Origin: Serratia plymuthica
GTDB lineage: Bacteria; Pseudomonadota; Gammaproteobacteria; Enterobacterales; Enterobacteriaceae
DNA length: 64,000 bases
Assembly: GCF_018336935.1 (NCBI RefSeq)
Contig: NZ_CP068771.1
Span: forward strand, 4,650,001 to 4,714,000
Direction of reading: 5' to 3'
The position numbers and the translations under genes are program-made. Positions 55,222 to 64,000 of this stretch are shown here, piece by piece; position 1 is the first letter of the stretch, and each line of letters opens with the position of its first letter. The notes beneath the pieces were generated by a model. That model saw only the letters and a list, made by a program, of their open reading frames with translations. It had not been told where the DNA came from and made no database searches.

Positions 55222-55353
55222 ATGAATTTCACGTTGCTGCCAGGAGCAGACTTGAACGCGGCTTCAGCGGCCCCGAAGGGGGGGAAGGCCATGGATGGGC
55301 TGAATAACCGCACGCAGACAACAACGCAGCGGCTTGAAAGGCGATGGGGATGA
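55222..55353 (+). CDS. 43-residue frame overlapping the LysR start
   Basis: ATG at 55222, with TTAAGGCGA ten bases upstream, opens a 43-codon frame (MNFTLLPGADLNAASAAP onward, ending RRWG) whose TGA overlaps the LysR start codon in TGATG. The product is not recognised. The coupling overlap is the main evidence that it is translated; chance remains possible, since it is short. Confidence 0.4.
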   Translation: MNFTLLPGADLNAASAAPKGGKAMDGLNNRTQTTTQRLERRWG

Positions 55354-56273
55354 TGACGTTGCGCCAGATCCGCCACTTTATCGCCGTGGCGGAAACCGGA
55401 TCGATTTCCGCCGGCGCCCAGGCGGTGTTCGTATCCCAGTCTTCGCTGACGCTGGCTATCCAGCAGCTGGAAACCGAAATCGGCGTGCGGCTGTTCGATC
55501 GCCACGCCAAAGGCATGAACCTGACCCATCAGGGCCATCAGTTCCTGCGTCAGTCTTACCTGATCCTCGCCACGGTGGATAACGCCAAGCGCAGCCTGCA
55601 ACTCGGCACCGAAAGCCTGACCGGCAAACTGACCATTGGCGTCACCAGTCTGGTGGCAGGCTACTTTTTGGTGGAACTGCTGAAGCGGTTTAAATCGGCT
55701 TATCCCAACGTCACCATTCAGGTGGTAGAGGATGAACGCCCCTATATTGAGCACCTGCTGGTGAGCGGGGAGATCGACATCGGTGTGCTGATCTTGTCGA
55801 ATATCGAAGACCGCGATGCGCTGCAAACCGAAGTGCTGATGCATTCGCCGTATCGCCTGTGGTTGCCGCCGTTGCACCCGTTGCTGGAGCACGAAAGCAT
55901 CAGCCTGGCAGACGTGGCAAAGCAACCGCTGATCCAGCTTAACGCCGACGAAATGGACGTGCATGCGCGCCGCATCTGGGCGCGCGCCGGGCTGAAACCG
56001 GAGATCGCCATGAAGACCGCTTCAACCGAAGCGGTGCGTAGCCTGGTGGCGGCGGGGATGGGGGTCTCTATCCAGCCGGACATGGCGTACCGCGCCTGGT
56101 CGCTGGAAGGCAATATGATCGAGGCGCGCAAGCTGGCGGATCTGCTGGAGCCGCTGGATATCGGCCTGGCGTGGCGCCGGGGCAGTGCGCGGCCGGAACT
56201 GGTCACGCCGTTTCTCACCATCGCGCGCGAGAATGGCAATATGCATGCTGCCGGCCTGAAGCATTCGATTTAA
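55353..56273 (+). CDS. LysR-family regulator of the polyamine cluster
   Basis: A 306-residue LysR-type regulator. The helix-turn-helix lies in FIAVAETGSISAGAQAVFVSQSSLTLAIQQLE (about 9-40). Three in-frame ATGs (55344, 55350, 55353) compete; 55353 is preferred because it forms a TGATG junction with the short upstream frame. It is followed 115 bases later, on the same strand, by the first aldehyde dehydrogenase, so it probably controls the cluster. E. coli has YdcR, a different family, at this place. Confidence 0.85.
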   Translation: MTLRQIRHFIAVAETGSISAGAQAVFVSQSSLTLAIQQLETEIGVRLFDRHAKGMNLTHQGHQFLRQSYLILATVDNAKRSLQLGTESLTGKLTIGVTSLVAGYFLVELLKRFKSAYPNVTIQVVEDERPYIEHLLVSGEIDIGVLILSNIEDRDALQTEVLMHSPYRLWLPPLHPLLEHESISLADVAKQPLIQLNADEMDVHARRIWARAGLKPEIAMKTASTEAVRSLVAAGMGVSIQPDMAYRAWSLEGNMIEARKLADLLEPLDIGLAWRRGSARPELVTPFLTIARENGNMHAAGLKHSI

Positions 56274-56388
56274 TCGAACGCGGCCTTCAGTATTTAGAAT
56301 TTGTTGGCTGCTCGATGCTCGCATAGTCTGATTAAAACTAACTTATTCACATTTAGTTAACGTTTTAGTCACTCAGGGGCACCAGGCG

Positions 56389-57852
56389 ATGGCAGATGTG
56401 CACTTCCTTACAGGCTTGACCTGTCAGCAATTCATTAACGGTGAATCGGTCGAAGGCGAAGGCCAGCAAGAGTGCATCGTCAATCCCGCCAATGGCGAAA
56501 CGCTGGTTTCGATTACCGAGGCTTCATCGGCGCAGGTCGGCGGCGCGGTCAAGGCTGCGCAACAGGCTTTTGGCCAGTGGTCGCGTACTACCCCGGCTTA
56601 CCGAGCTTCTATTTTGTTACGCATCGCCGACGCTATCGAGCGGCAGGCCGAGTATTTGGCCGGGTTGGAGGCGCTTAACTGCGGCAAGCCGCTGCATCAG
56701 GCGCGCAGTGACGATCTCCCGGCTGCCATCGACGTTTTCCGCTTTTTTGCCGGTGCGGTACGCACTCAGCAAGGACAGCTGGCCGGTGAATATATTGAAG
56801 GGCATACCTCAATGATCCGCCGGGATCCGATCGGCGTGGTGGCCTCTATTGCGCCGTGGAATTATCCGCTGATGATGGCGGCATGGAAAATCGCCCCGGC
56901 GTTGGCCGCGGGCAACACCGTGGTATTCAAACCTTCCGAACATACCCCGTTGAGCATTTTGGCGCTGGTGCCTGCGTTGCAGGAGATCCTGCCGCCGGGG
57001 GTGCTGAACATTCTGTACGGCGGCGGGGAGGGCGTCGGCAGCCATTTGGTCGGCCATCCGCAGGTTCGGCTGGTATCGGTGACCGGCGACATCGTTACCG
57101 GGCAAAAAATTCTGCAGGCGGCGGCGAAAAGCGTCAAGCGCACGCATCTGGAGCTGGGCGGTAAAGCGCCGGTGATCGTTTGTGACGATGCCGATCTCGA
57201 CGAGGTGGTCAGCAGCATCCGCACCTACGGTTATTACAACGCCGGCCAGGATTGCACCGCCGCCTGTCGTATCTACGCGCAGGCGGGGATTTACCCGAAG
57301 CTGGTGGACGCCTTGGGTGAAGCCGTCGCCAGCCTGCGCTTTGCCCGCAAGCGCGATGAAGATAACGAAATCGGCCCGCTGATCAGCAGCCGTCAGCGCG
57401 ATCGCGTCGCCAGTTTTGTCGAACGGGCGCTTAGCCAGCCGCATATCGAATTGATCACCGGTGCCGCCGCGCACTCCGGCCCGGGGTTTTACTACCAGCC
57501 AACGCTGCTGGCCGGCTGCCTGCAAAGCGATGAGATCGTTCAGCGCGAAGTGTTTGGCCCGGTCGTGAGCGTCACCCGCTTCGACCATCTGGAACAGGCG
57601 GTCAACTGGGCCAACGATTCCGAATACGGGCTGGCCTCATCGGTATGGACGCAGAATATCGACAGAGCGCTGCATATCGCAGCCCATCTGCAATACGGCA
57701 GCACCTGGATCAACACCCATTTCACCCTGGCGAGCGAGATGCCGCACGGCGGCCTGAAGCGCTCCGGCTACGGTAAGGATCTTTCCAGCGATTCGCTGCA
57801 GGATTACAGCGTTGTAAGACACGTAATGGCGAAATTCAAAGCCAGCTTCTAG
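56389..57852 (+). CDS. Aldehyde dehydrogenase (aminoaldehyde type)
   Basis: A 487-residue NAD(P)-dependent aldehyde dehydrogenase. The general base Glu255 is in LELGGK and the nucleophile Cys289 in [11 protein letters not shown]. It is about as long as, and strongly alike to, the second dehydrogenase at 62227 (shared blocks [31 protein letters not shown] and NTHF), which points to a gene-family pair acting on amino-aldehydes. The exact substrate (for example 4-aminobutanal, 3-aminopropanal or gamma-glutamyl forms) is open. Confidence 0.88.
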   Translation: MADVHFLTGLTCQQFINGESVEGEGQQECIVNPANGETLVSITEASSAQVGGAVKAAQQAFGQWSRTTPAYRASILLRIADAIERQAEYLAGLEALNCGKPLHQARSDDLPAAIDVFRFFAGAVRTQQGQLAGEYIEGHTSMIRRDPIGVVASIAPWNYPLMMAAWKIAPALAAGNTVVFKPSEHTPLSILALVPALQEILPPGVLNILYGGGEGVGSHLVGHPQVRLVSVTGDIVTGQKILQAAAKSVKRTHLELGGKAPVIVCDDADLDEVVSSIRTYGYYNAGQDCTAACRIYAQAGIYPKLVDALGEAVASLRFARKRDEDNEIGPLISSRQRDRVASFVERALSQPHIELITGAAAHSGPGFYYQPTLLAGCLQSDEIVQREVFGPVVSVTRFDHLEQAVNWANDSEYGLASSVWTQNIDRALHIAAHLQYGSTWINTHFTLASEMPHGGLKRSGYGKDLSSDSLQDYSVVRHVMAKFKASF

Positions 57853-57925
57853 CGGTTTCATAAAGCAAAAAACGGCGGCAGCCGTTCCCTGCCGCACACA
57901 GATACGCAACACAGGGGTAATTACG

Positions 57926-59080
57926 ATGGGAAAAACTACCGCAGTCACCACCACGCTCTCCGCGCTCTGTATCACCGTGCTTTGCGGCCTGGCTCAGGCG
58001 GCCGAGTTGCCGCAGGCGCTCGGTAAAGGCGAAGGGCGGCTGGATATCATCGCCTGGCCCGGTTACATCGAGCGCGGCCAGTCCGACAAAAACTATGACT
58101 GGGTCACCCAGTTTGAGAAACAAACCAGCTGCGCGGTGAATGTGAAAACCGCCGCGACCTCCGATGAAATGGTCAGCCTGATGGCCAAGGGCGGTTACGA
58201 TCTGGTCACCGCGTCCGGCGACGCCTCGCTGCGATTGATCCTCGGCAAGCGGGTACAACCGATCAATACCGCGCTGATCCCCAACTGGAAAAATATCGAC
58301 CCGCGCCTGCTGAACGGCGCCTGGTACACCGTCGACGGCAAAACTTACGGCACGCCCTATCAGTGGGGCCCGAACCTGTTGATGTACAACACCAAAACCT
58401 TCCCGACCCCGCCGGACAGTTGGGGCGTGGTGTTCCAGCAGCAGAACCTGCCGGACGGCAAAACCAATCAGGGCCGGGTGCAGGCTTACGACGGGCCGAT
58501 TTATATCGCCGATGCGGCGCTGTTCCTGAAGGCCACCCAGCCGCAACTCGGCATCAGCGATCCGTATCAGCTTAACGAAGAGCAGTATCAGGCGGCGTTG
58601 AAGCTGTTGCGCACTCAACACGCGTTGATCCACCGCTACTGGCACGATACTTCGGTACAGATGAGCGATTTCAAAAACGAAGGCGTGGTCGCTTCCAGCG
58701 CCTGGCCGTATCAGGCCAACGCCCTGAAAGGCGAGGGCCAGCCAATCGCTACCGTATTCCCGAAAGAGGGGGTTACCGGCTGGGCGGATACCACCATGCT
58801 GCATGCCGACGCCAAACACCCGAACTGCGCCTATCAGTGGATGAACTGGTCGCTGGAGCCGAAGGTGCAGGGCGACGTGGCCGCCTGGTTCGGTTCAGTG
58901 CCGGCCTCCCCAGCGGGCTGCAAGGCCAGCGCGCTGCTGGGCGAGAAGGGCTGCGAAACCAACGGTTTTAATCAGTTCGACAAGATCGCCTTCTGGAAAA
59001 CGCCGCAGGCGCAGGGCGGCAAGTTCGTGCCGTACAGCCGCTGGACGCAGGACTATATCGCCATCATGGGCGGCCGCTAA
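57926..59080 (+). CDS. ydcS: Polyamine ABC transporter substrate-binding protein YdcS
   Basis: A 384-residue periplasmic solute-binding protein with a signal peptide cut near AQA-AEL (residue 25). RLDIIAWPGYIERGQ, NVKTAATSDEMVSLMAKGG, YGTPYQWGPNLLMYNTKTFP and YSRWTQDYIAIMGGR are almost the same as E. coli YdcS, whose gene lies in ydcSTUV-patD. The family binds putrescine or spermidine. It begins 73 bases after the aldehyde dehydrogenase, and an ERIC-like element follows it directly. Confidence 0.92.
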   Translation: MGKTTAVTTTLSALCITVLCGLAQAAELPQALGKGEGRLDIIAWPGYIERGQSDKNYDWVTQFEKQTSCAVNVKTAATSDEMVSLMAKGGYDLVTASGDASLRLILGKRVQPINTALIPNWKNIDPRLLNGAWYTVDGKTYGTPYQWGPNLLMYNTKTFPTPPDSWGVVFQQQNLPDGKTNQGRVQAYDGPIYIADAALFLKATQPQLGISDPYQLNEEQYQAALKLLRTQHALIHRYWHDTSVQMSDFKNEGVVASSAWPYQANALKGEGQPIATVFPKEGVTGWADTTMLHADAKHPNCAYQWMNWSLEPKVQGDVAAWFGSVPASPAGCKASALLGEKGCETNGFNQFDKIAFWKTPQAQGGKFVPYSRWTQDYIAIMGGR

Positions 59081-59208
59081 TATCCCCTTCATACTTCAAG
59101 CCGCCTCTTTGTTGGCTGCCCGCACTCACCCCGGTCACGTACGATTTGTACGCTCCCGGGGATGCGCTTGGTTGCCGCCTCGATGCAGCTCGAATTATTT
59201 TGCGGATA
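59081..59208. repeat. ERIC-like element inside the ydc operon
   Basis: A 128-bp element starts at the base after the ydcS stop codon and ends 66 bases before ydcT. Arms TATCCCCTTCATACTTCAAG and the mirrored CTCGAATTATTTTGCGGATA bracket a core with CACTCACCCCGGTCACGTAC and GTACGCTCCCGGGGATGCG. In mRNA it can fold and so separate ydcS from the rest of the transporter, which often must be made in smaller amounts than the binding protein. Confidence 0.85.
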
Positions 59209-59274
59209 GGTCTGGCCAGGTTACGGGTTGCCGTCTAAGCCGCCGAAGTCATTTGATTTTTTGGAGTGCAGATC

Positions 59275-60303
59275 ATGACCATTGCCGTGCAATTTATCGA
59301 TGTTTCGCGGACCTTCGGCGATGTTCGCGCCGTAGACCGGGTGTCTATCGAGATCCAGGACGGAGAGTTTTTCTCCATGCTCGGGCCTTCCGGCTCGGGG
59401 AAAACCACCTGCCTGCGGCTGATCGCCGGTTTTGAGCAACTGAGCGCCGGCTCGATCCGCATACACGGGCAAGAAGCCGCCAACCTGCCGCCGTACCAGC
59501 GTGACGTGAATACCGTGTTCCAGGATTACGCGCTGTTCCCGCACATGTCGGTGCTGGAAAACGTCGCTTACGGGTTGATGGTCAAAGGCGTCGCCAAACG
59601 CGAACGGCTGGCGCGTGCGCAGGAGGCGCTGGACAGCGTGGCGTTGGGGTTTGTGGCCGAACGCAAACCGGCGCATCTTTCGGGGGGCCAGAGGCAGCGC
59701 GTTGCGCTGGCCCGAGCCTTGGTCAACCGGCCACGGGTGCTGTTGCTGGACGAACCGCTCGGCGCGCTGGATCTCAAACTGCGTGAGCAGATGCAGGGCG
59801 AACTGAAAAAACTGCAGCGCCAACTGGGCATCACCTTTATTTTCGTCACCCACGATCAGAGCGAAGCGCTGTCGATGTCCGATCGCGTGGCGGTGTTCAA
59901 CAATGGCCGCATCGAGCAGGTCGATGCGCCGCGCGAGCTGTATATGCGGCCGAAGACGCCGTTCGTCGCCGAGTTTGTCGGCACCTCCAACGTGGTGCGC
60001 AGCGAACTGGCGCAGCGGTTGCTCGGCCAGGCCGCCACCTTCTCGATTCGCCCGGAGCATATCCGCCTGGCGGATCAGGCCGGTGCGGCACCGGATGAAA
60101 TCCAGGTGCAGGGCATGTTGCAGGAGATCCACTATCAGGGCGCGGCAACGCGTTATGAAATCACGCTGAGCAGCGGCGAAAAACTGCTGGTCAGCCAGGC
60201 AAATCCTCAGTGGCATGCCGGCGGGCAGCAGCGTTTGATCGGGCAGCCGGTCACCGCCTGCTGGTCGCGTGAGGCGATGGTGCCGCTGCTGGAGGAGAGG
60301 TGA
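59275..60303 (+). CDS. ydcT: Polyamine ABC transporter ATPase YdcT
   Basis: A 342-residue ABC ATPase. Walker A GPSGSGKTT is at 37-45, the signature LSGGQRQR at 135-142, and Walker B LLLDEP at 157-162, with the switch His in FVTHDQSE. A C-terminal TOBE/OB-like domain (about 255-342) is typical of the PotA/CUT1 type. The ATG at 59275 has GGAG upstream; it ends one base before ydcU. Confidence 0.93.
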   Translation: MTIAVQFIDVSRTFGDVRAVDRVSIEIQDGEFFSMLGPSGSGKTTCLRLIAGFEQLSAGSIRIHGQEAANLPPYQRDVNTVFQDYALFPHMSVLENVAYGLMVKGVAKRERLARAQEALDSVALGFVAERKPAHLSGGQRQRVALARALVNRPRVLLLDEPLGALDLKLREQMQGELKKLQRQLGITFIFVTHDQSEALSMSDRVAVFNNGRIEQVDAPRELYMRPKTPFVAEFVGTSNVVRSELAQRLLGQAATFSIRPEHIRLADQAGAAPDEIQVQGMLQEIHYQGAATRYEITLSSGEKLLVSQANPQWHAGGQQRLIGQPVTACWSREAMVPLLEER

Positions 60304-60304
60304 G

Positions 60305-61249
60305 ATGGATATGAGCATCGACTTTCCCGCGCCGCGCCGCGGCACTCTGCGCGCGTTGTCGACCTGGTTATATCGCCGCCCGACGCTGTATCTGTTGCTG
60401 CTGTTGGTGCCGCCGTTGCTGTGGTTCGGCGCGGTGTATCTCGGTTCGCTGTTGACGCTGCTGTGGCAGGGGTTCTACACCTTCGACGACTTCACCATGA
60501 CGGTGACGCCGGACCTGACCTTCGATAACCTGCGGGCGCTGTTCAACCCGGCCAACTACGACATCATCCTGCGCACCCTGACGATGGCGGTGCTGGTGTC
60601 GCTGGCCAGCGCGGTGCTGGCGTTCCCGATTGCCTATTATATGGCGCGCTACACCAGCGGCCGCGTCAAAGCGTTCTTCTACATAGCGGTGATGATGCCG
60701 ATGTGGGCCAGTTATATCGTCAAGGCCTATGCCTGGACGCTGCTGTTGGCTAAAGACGGCGTAGCCCAGTGGTTCCTGCAACACCTCGGGTTGGAACCGG
60801 TGCTGGCGGCAATCTTGACCGTGCCGGGCGTGGGGGGCAACACCCTGTCGACCTCCGGGCTGGGGCGTTTTCTGGTGTTCGTGTATATCTGGCTGCCGTT
60901 CATGATTTTGCCGATCCAGGCCGCGCTGGAGCGCTTGCCGCCTTCGCTGTTGCATGCCTCGGCGGATCTGGGCGCACGCCCGGCGCAGACTTTCCGTTAC
61001 GTGATCCTGCCGCTGGCGGTGCCGGGCATTGCTGCCGGGTCGATCTTCACTTTCTCGCTGACGCTGGGGGACTTCATCGTGCCGCAGCTGGTGGGGCCGC
61101 CGGGTTACTTTATCGGCAGCATGGTGTACGCCCAACAGGGGGCTATCGGGAATATGCCGATGGCGGCGGCCTTTACCCTGGTGCCGATCGTACTGATCGC
61201 GATTTATCTTTCCATTGTGAAACGTCTGGGGGCCTTCGATGCACTCTGA
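60305..61249 (+). CDS. ydcU: Polyamine ABC transporter permease YdcU
   Basis: A 314-residue inner-membrane permease of the PotB type with six membrane segments; the EAA-like loop with the ATPase is in [23 protein letters not shown]. The ATG at 60305 lies one base after the ydcT stop and is taken over the longer frame. It overlaps ydcV by eleven bases. Confidence 0.92.
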   Translation: MDMSIDFPAPRRGTLRALSTWLYRRPTLYLLLLLVPPLLWFGAVYLGSLLTLLWQGFYTFDDFTMTVTPDLTFDNLRALFNPANYDIILRTLTMAVLVSLASAVLAFPIAYYMARYTSGRVKAFFYIAVMMPMWASYIVKAYAWTLLLAKDGVAQWFLQHLGLEPVLAAILTVPGVGGNTLSTSGLGRFLVFVYIWLPFMILPIQAALERLPPSLLHASADLGARPAQTFRYVILPLAVPGIAAGSIFTFSLTLGDFIVPQLVGPPGYFIGSMVYAQQGAIGNMPMAAAFTLVPIVLIAIYLSIVKRLGAFDAL

Positions 61250-62045
61250 ACGCGCGCCGTTAGGGCTGAAGCTGGCCGCCTGGGGCGGTTTGATCTTCCT
61301 GCATTTCCCGCTGGCGATTATCGCCATCTATGCCTTCAATACCGAGGATGCTGCGTTCAGCTTCCCGCCCAAGGGGTTTACGCTGCATTGGTTCAGCGTG
61401 GCCGCCGGCAGGCAGGATATCCTCGATGCGATGCTGCTTTCGGCGCAAATAGCCGCGCTGGCGACCGCCGTGGCGCTGGTGCTGGGCACCCTGGCGGCAG
61501 CGGCGCTGTACCGGCGTGATTTCTTCGGCAAGGACAGCATTTCGCTGCTGTTGCTGTTGCCGATCGCGCTGCCGGGCATCGTCACAGGTCTGGCGCTGCT
61601 GGCGGCGTTCAAGGCGCTCAATATCGAGCCGGGGGTGCTGACCATCGTCATCGGTCATGCCACCTTCTGCGTGGTGATTGTGTTCAATAACGTGATTGCC
61701 CGTTTCCGCCGCACCTCTTACAGCCTGATCGAAGCCTCTATGGATCTGGGCGCCGACGGTTGGCAAACCTTCCGCTACGTGATGTTACCCAACCTGGGGT
61801 CGGCGCTGCTGGCCGGCGGCATGCTGGCGTTCGCGCTGTCGTTTGACGAAATCATTGTCACCACCTTCACCGCCGGCCATGAGCGCACGTTGCCGCTGTG
61901 GTTGCTAAACCAGCTCGGCCGCCCGCGCGATGTGCCGATCACCAACGTGGTGGCGTTATCGGTGATGCTGCTGACCATGATCCCGATTTTGGGTGCCTAT
62001 TACCTGACTAAGGGTGGCGAAAGCGTCGCCGGCAGCGGCAAATAG
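61239..62045 (+). CDS. ydcV: Polyamine ABC transporter permease YdcV
   Basis: A 268-residue inner-membrane permease of the PotC type with six membrane segments and the EAA loop in [21 protein letters not shown]. It starts eleven bases inside ydcU and is the last transporter gene; patD follows after an intergenic repeat. Confidence 0.92.
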   Translation: MHSERAPLGLKLAAWGGLIFLHFPLAIIAIYAFNTEDAAFSFPPKGFTLHWFSVAAGRQDILDAMLLSAQIAALATAVALVLGTLAAAALYRRDFFGKDSISLLLLLPIALPGIVTGLALLAAFKALNIEPGVLTIVIGHATFCVVIVFNNVIARFRRTSYSLIEASMDLGADGWQTFRYVMLPNLGSALLAGGMLAFALSFDEIIVTTFTAGHERTLPLWLLNQLGRPRDVPITNVVALSVMLLTMIPILGAYYLTKGGESVAGSGK

Positions 62046-62073
62046 AATTCAGGCCCACTGGGCTACTGCGCTT

Positions 62074-62182
62074 GGCATCCTGAGATTGGGCAGTGCTCGG
62101 CCTCCTCACGTACTTCGTGTACGCTCCGGGGCTCTGCGCGCTGTCCGCACTCAGCCTGCCTACGCTCGTTACGCTCAGTGAA
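62074..62182. repeat. Repeat element between ydcV and patD (ERIC/REP-like)
   Basis: A stretch with TTGGGCAGTGCTCG, a central palindrome CACGTAC-TTC-GTGTACG, and a GC-rich continuation; part matches the sequence after glnB near 55010. It resembles short enterobacterial palindromic repeats but is not a full ERIC unit. Its arms are less symmetric than those of the other elements. Confidence 0.5.
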
Positions 62183-62226
62183 CCTTAATTAACATTTTGA
62201 ATTGTAAAATTTTAAAGGATAACCCT

Positions 62227-63651
62227 ATGCAAAGCCAATTGTTGATTAACGGCCAACTGGTGACCGGCCAGGGGACGTCGCTGCCGGTATATAACCCGGC
62301 GACCGGAGAGGTGATCTTGCAGGTAGCGCAAGCCAGCCTGGAGCAGGTGGATCAGGCGGTGCTGGCGGCCGATGCCGCGTTTACCGAATGGGGGCAGACC
62401 ACGCCGAAAGAGCGTGCCGACTGCCTGCTGAAGCTGGCGAGTCTGATCGATAGCCATGCGGAAACCTTTGCCCGGCTGGAATCGCTCAACTGCGGCAAAC
62501 CTTATCACTGCGTGCTGAACGACGAACTGCCGGCAGTGGCCGACGTATTCCGCTTCTTCGCCGGTGCCAGCCGCTGCCTGAGCGGGCTGGCGGCCGGCGA
62601 GTACCTGGCCGGGCACACCTCGATGATCCGCCGCGATCCGCTGGGCGTGGTGGCCTCGATCGCTCCCTGGAACTACCCGCTGATGATGGCGGCGTGGAAG
62701 TTGGCCCCGGCGCTGGCGGCGGGCAATTGCGTGGTGATTAAACCGTCGGAACAGACCCCGCTGACCACCTTCAAGCTGGCCGAACTGGCCGCCGGGCTGT
62801 TCCCGCCGGGCGTGCTCAACGTGCTGTTCGGCCAGGGGGCCGGTGTCGGCGATCGGCTGACCGGCCATGACAAGGTACGAATGGTGTCGCTCACCGGTTC
62901 AATTGCTACCGGGGAACACATCATCGCGCATACCGCGCCGGGCATTAAGCGCACCCATATGGAACTGGGGGGCAAGGCGCCGGTATTGGTGTTTGATGAT
63001 GCCGACCTGCAACAGGTGGTTGAAGGCATCCGCAGTTTCGGTTTTTACAACGCCGGCCAGGACTGCACCGCCGCCTGCCGCATTTATGCCCAGAAAGGCA
63101 TTTACCCCGAGCTGGTGAAGCGGCTGGGCGAGGCAGTCGCCAGCCTGAAAATCGGGCCGCCGGAAGACGAAAGCAGCGAGCTTGGCCCATTAATCACCGC
63201 CCAGCATCTGGAGCGGGTGGCGGGGTTTGTCGAGCGGGCGAAGGCGCTGCCGCATGTGCAGGTGGTGACCGGCGGCGAGCGGGTCAACGGCCCCGGCTAC
63301 TATTTCCAGCCGACGCTGCTGGCCGGTACGCGGCAGGAAGATGAAATCGTGCAGCGGGAGGTGTTCGGCCCGGTAGTCACCGTCACCGAGTTTGACGATG
63401 AGGCGCAGGTGCTGGCCTGGGCCAATGAGTCCAACTACGGGTTGGCGTCGTCGCTGTGGACCCGTGACGTGGGCCGTGCGCATCGCTTGAGCGCCCGCCT
63501 GCAATACGGTTGCACTTGGGTGAATACCCATTTCATGCTGGTGAGCGAAATGCCGCACGGCGGCCAGAAGCTGTCGGGCTACGGCAAGGATATGTCGATG
63601 TACGGGCTGGAGGACTACACCGCGATCCGGCATGTGATGTTTAAACATTGA
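62227..63651 (+). CDS. patD: Gamma-aminobutyraldehyde dehydrogenase PatD
   Basis: A 474-residue enzyme equal in length to E. coli PatD (YdcW) and alike throughout: [36 protein letters not shown] and [11 protein letters not shown]. Glu246 in MELGGK and Cys280 in [11 protein letters not shown] are the catalytic pair. It oxidises 4-aminobutanal to GABA in putrescine and spermidine breakdown. The ATG at 62227 is preferred to an upstream in-frame start. The spermidine dehydrogenase gene begins 86 bases after its stop, so a supply of 4-aminobutanal is encoded next door. Confidence 0.95.
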   Translation: MQSQLLINGQLVTGQGTSLPVYNPATGEVILQVAQASLEQVDQAVLAADAAFTEWGQTTPKERADCLLKLASLIDSHAETFARLESLNCGKPYHCVLNDELPAVADVFRFFAGASRCLSGLAAGEYLAGHTSMIRRDPLGVVASIAPWNYPLMMAAWKLAPALAAGNCVVIKPSEQTPLTTFKLAELAAGLFPPGVLNVLFGQGAGVGDRLTGHDKVRMVSLTGSIATGEHIIAHTAPGIKRTHMELGGKAPVLVFDDADLQQVVEGIRSFGFYNAGQDCTAACRIYAQKGIYPELVKRLGEAVASLKIGPPEDESSELGPLITAQHLERVAGFVERAKALPHVQVVTGGERVNGPGYYFQPTLLAGTRQEDEIVQREVFGPVVTVTEFDDEAQVLAWANESNYGLASSLWTRDVGRAHRLSARLQYGCTWVNTHFMLVSEMPHGGQKLSGYGKDMSMYGLEDYTAIRHVMFKH

Positions 63652-63737
63652 TTTTAATGTATTTATCCGCACAATAGCGCACATTCAGACCGGTTTCGAC
63701 CGGTCTGATTGATAATAAAAATTGAAAGGAAGCCAAT

Positions 63738-64000
63738 ATGGGTATCACCCGACGCGATTTTCTCAACGGGGTGGCGATCACCATCGCCGCCGGGCTGACG
63801 CCGCTGCAAATCTTGCGTGCGTCACCGCAAACCGCCAATCAAACCCTGTACTATCCGCCGGCGCTGACCGGGTTGCGCGGTAACCATCCGGGATCCTTCG
63901 AGCATGCGCACCAGTTGGGGCGCGACGGCAAGGCATTCGATTTCGGTAGCGTACCCGCCACGGAAGAGTTTGACCTGATCGTGGTCGGTGCGGGCATCAG
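63738..64000 (+). CDS. spdH: Spermidine dehydrogenase SpdH, N-terminal part (cut by the window)
   Basis: Only 87 codons are visible before the window ends. A twin-arginine export signal (GITRRDFLNGVAITIAAG) begins the chain, and an FAD Rossmann motif starts at the end (DLIVVGAGIS). The pattern fits the flavin-haem spermidine dehydrogenase known from Serratia marcescens, which cleaves spermidine to 1,3-diaminopropane and 4-aminobutanal. Placement next to patD supports this, but the name is an inference because most of the protein is missing. GGAAGCC lies seven bases before the ATG. Confidence 0.75.
   Translation, partial: MGITRRDFLNGVAITIAAGLTPLQILRASPQTANQTLYYPPALTGLRGNHPGSFEHAHQLGRDGKAFDFGSVPATEEFDLIVVGAGI

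Overview
The window is chromosomal DNA from a GC-rich member of the Enterobacterales, almost certainly Serratia. The gene order follows the Escherichia coli backbone almost without a break: ssrA-smpB-ratAB-bamE-recN-nadK-grpE, ung-grcA-srmB-trmN-nadB-rpoE-rseABC-lepA-lepB-rnc-era-recO-pdxJ-acpS-yfhL-yfhH, then pgpC-tadA-mltF-purL-glmY-glrK-qseG-glrR-nadE-glnB. Genes typical of Serratia are set into it: a flagellar-type phospholipase pair (phlAB), a spermidine dehydrogenase start, and an ssrA tag that differs from the E. coli one. Genus assignment is an inference from remembered protein similarity and synteny.

Layout. 1-10.7 kb is an accessory/metabolic stretch of two LysR regulators, an AraC regulator, a YhhS-like exporter, small conserved proteins, SmrA, a DoxX protein, a methyltransferase, a wrecked acetyltransferase and a YdbC/PdxI-like reductase. 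10.6-12.1 kb is a visibly AT-rich islet next to the 3' end of tmRNA; it carries two unrecognised genes, one of which looks like a divergent uracil-DNA-glycosylase-fold protein. 12.2-18.5 kb is the conserved ssrA-to-grpE block, including a tandem array of four 123-bp ERIC-like repeats between bamE and recN. 18.5-36.9 kb is conserved housekeeping (DNA repair, sigma-E and its regulators, translation GTPase LepA, signal peptidase, RNase III/Era/RecO/PdxJ/AcpS), interrupted by phlAB, which has a sigma-28-type promoter. 37-40.9 kb is a MurNAc uptake module (RpiR regulator, murQ, murP) with paired palindromes in the divergent promoter. 41-55 kb is pgpC, a DUF2157 membrane protein, tadA, mltF, purL, the glmY sRNA locus with its sigma-54 promoter and three GlrR boxes, the GlrK/QseG/GlrR system that should drive it, nadE and glnB. 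55.2-64 kb is a polyamine module: LysR regulator, aldehyde dehydrogenase, YdcSTUV-type ABC importer, PatD-type aminobutyraldehyde dehydrogenase, and the start of a Tat-exported spermidine dehydrogenase cut by the window edge.

How it fits together. The polyamine genes describe a plausible route: spermidine is oxidised outside the cytoplasm, aminoaldehyde or polyamine is imported by the ABC system, and two related dehydrogenases oxidise aldehydes toward GABA or a beta-alanine-like product. The glmY/glrKR region is an intact local regulatory circuit. No prophage, integrase, insertion sequence or CRISPR array was seen. The most useful leads are the islet protein at 10724-11419, the tandem ERIC-like array, ERIC-like elements placed inside the polyamine operon, and the two-aldehyde-dehydrogenase polyamine cluster; none amounts to a clearly new system from sequence reading alone.
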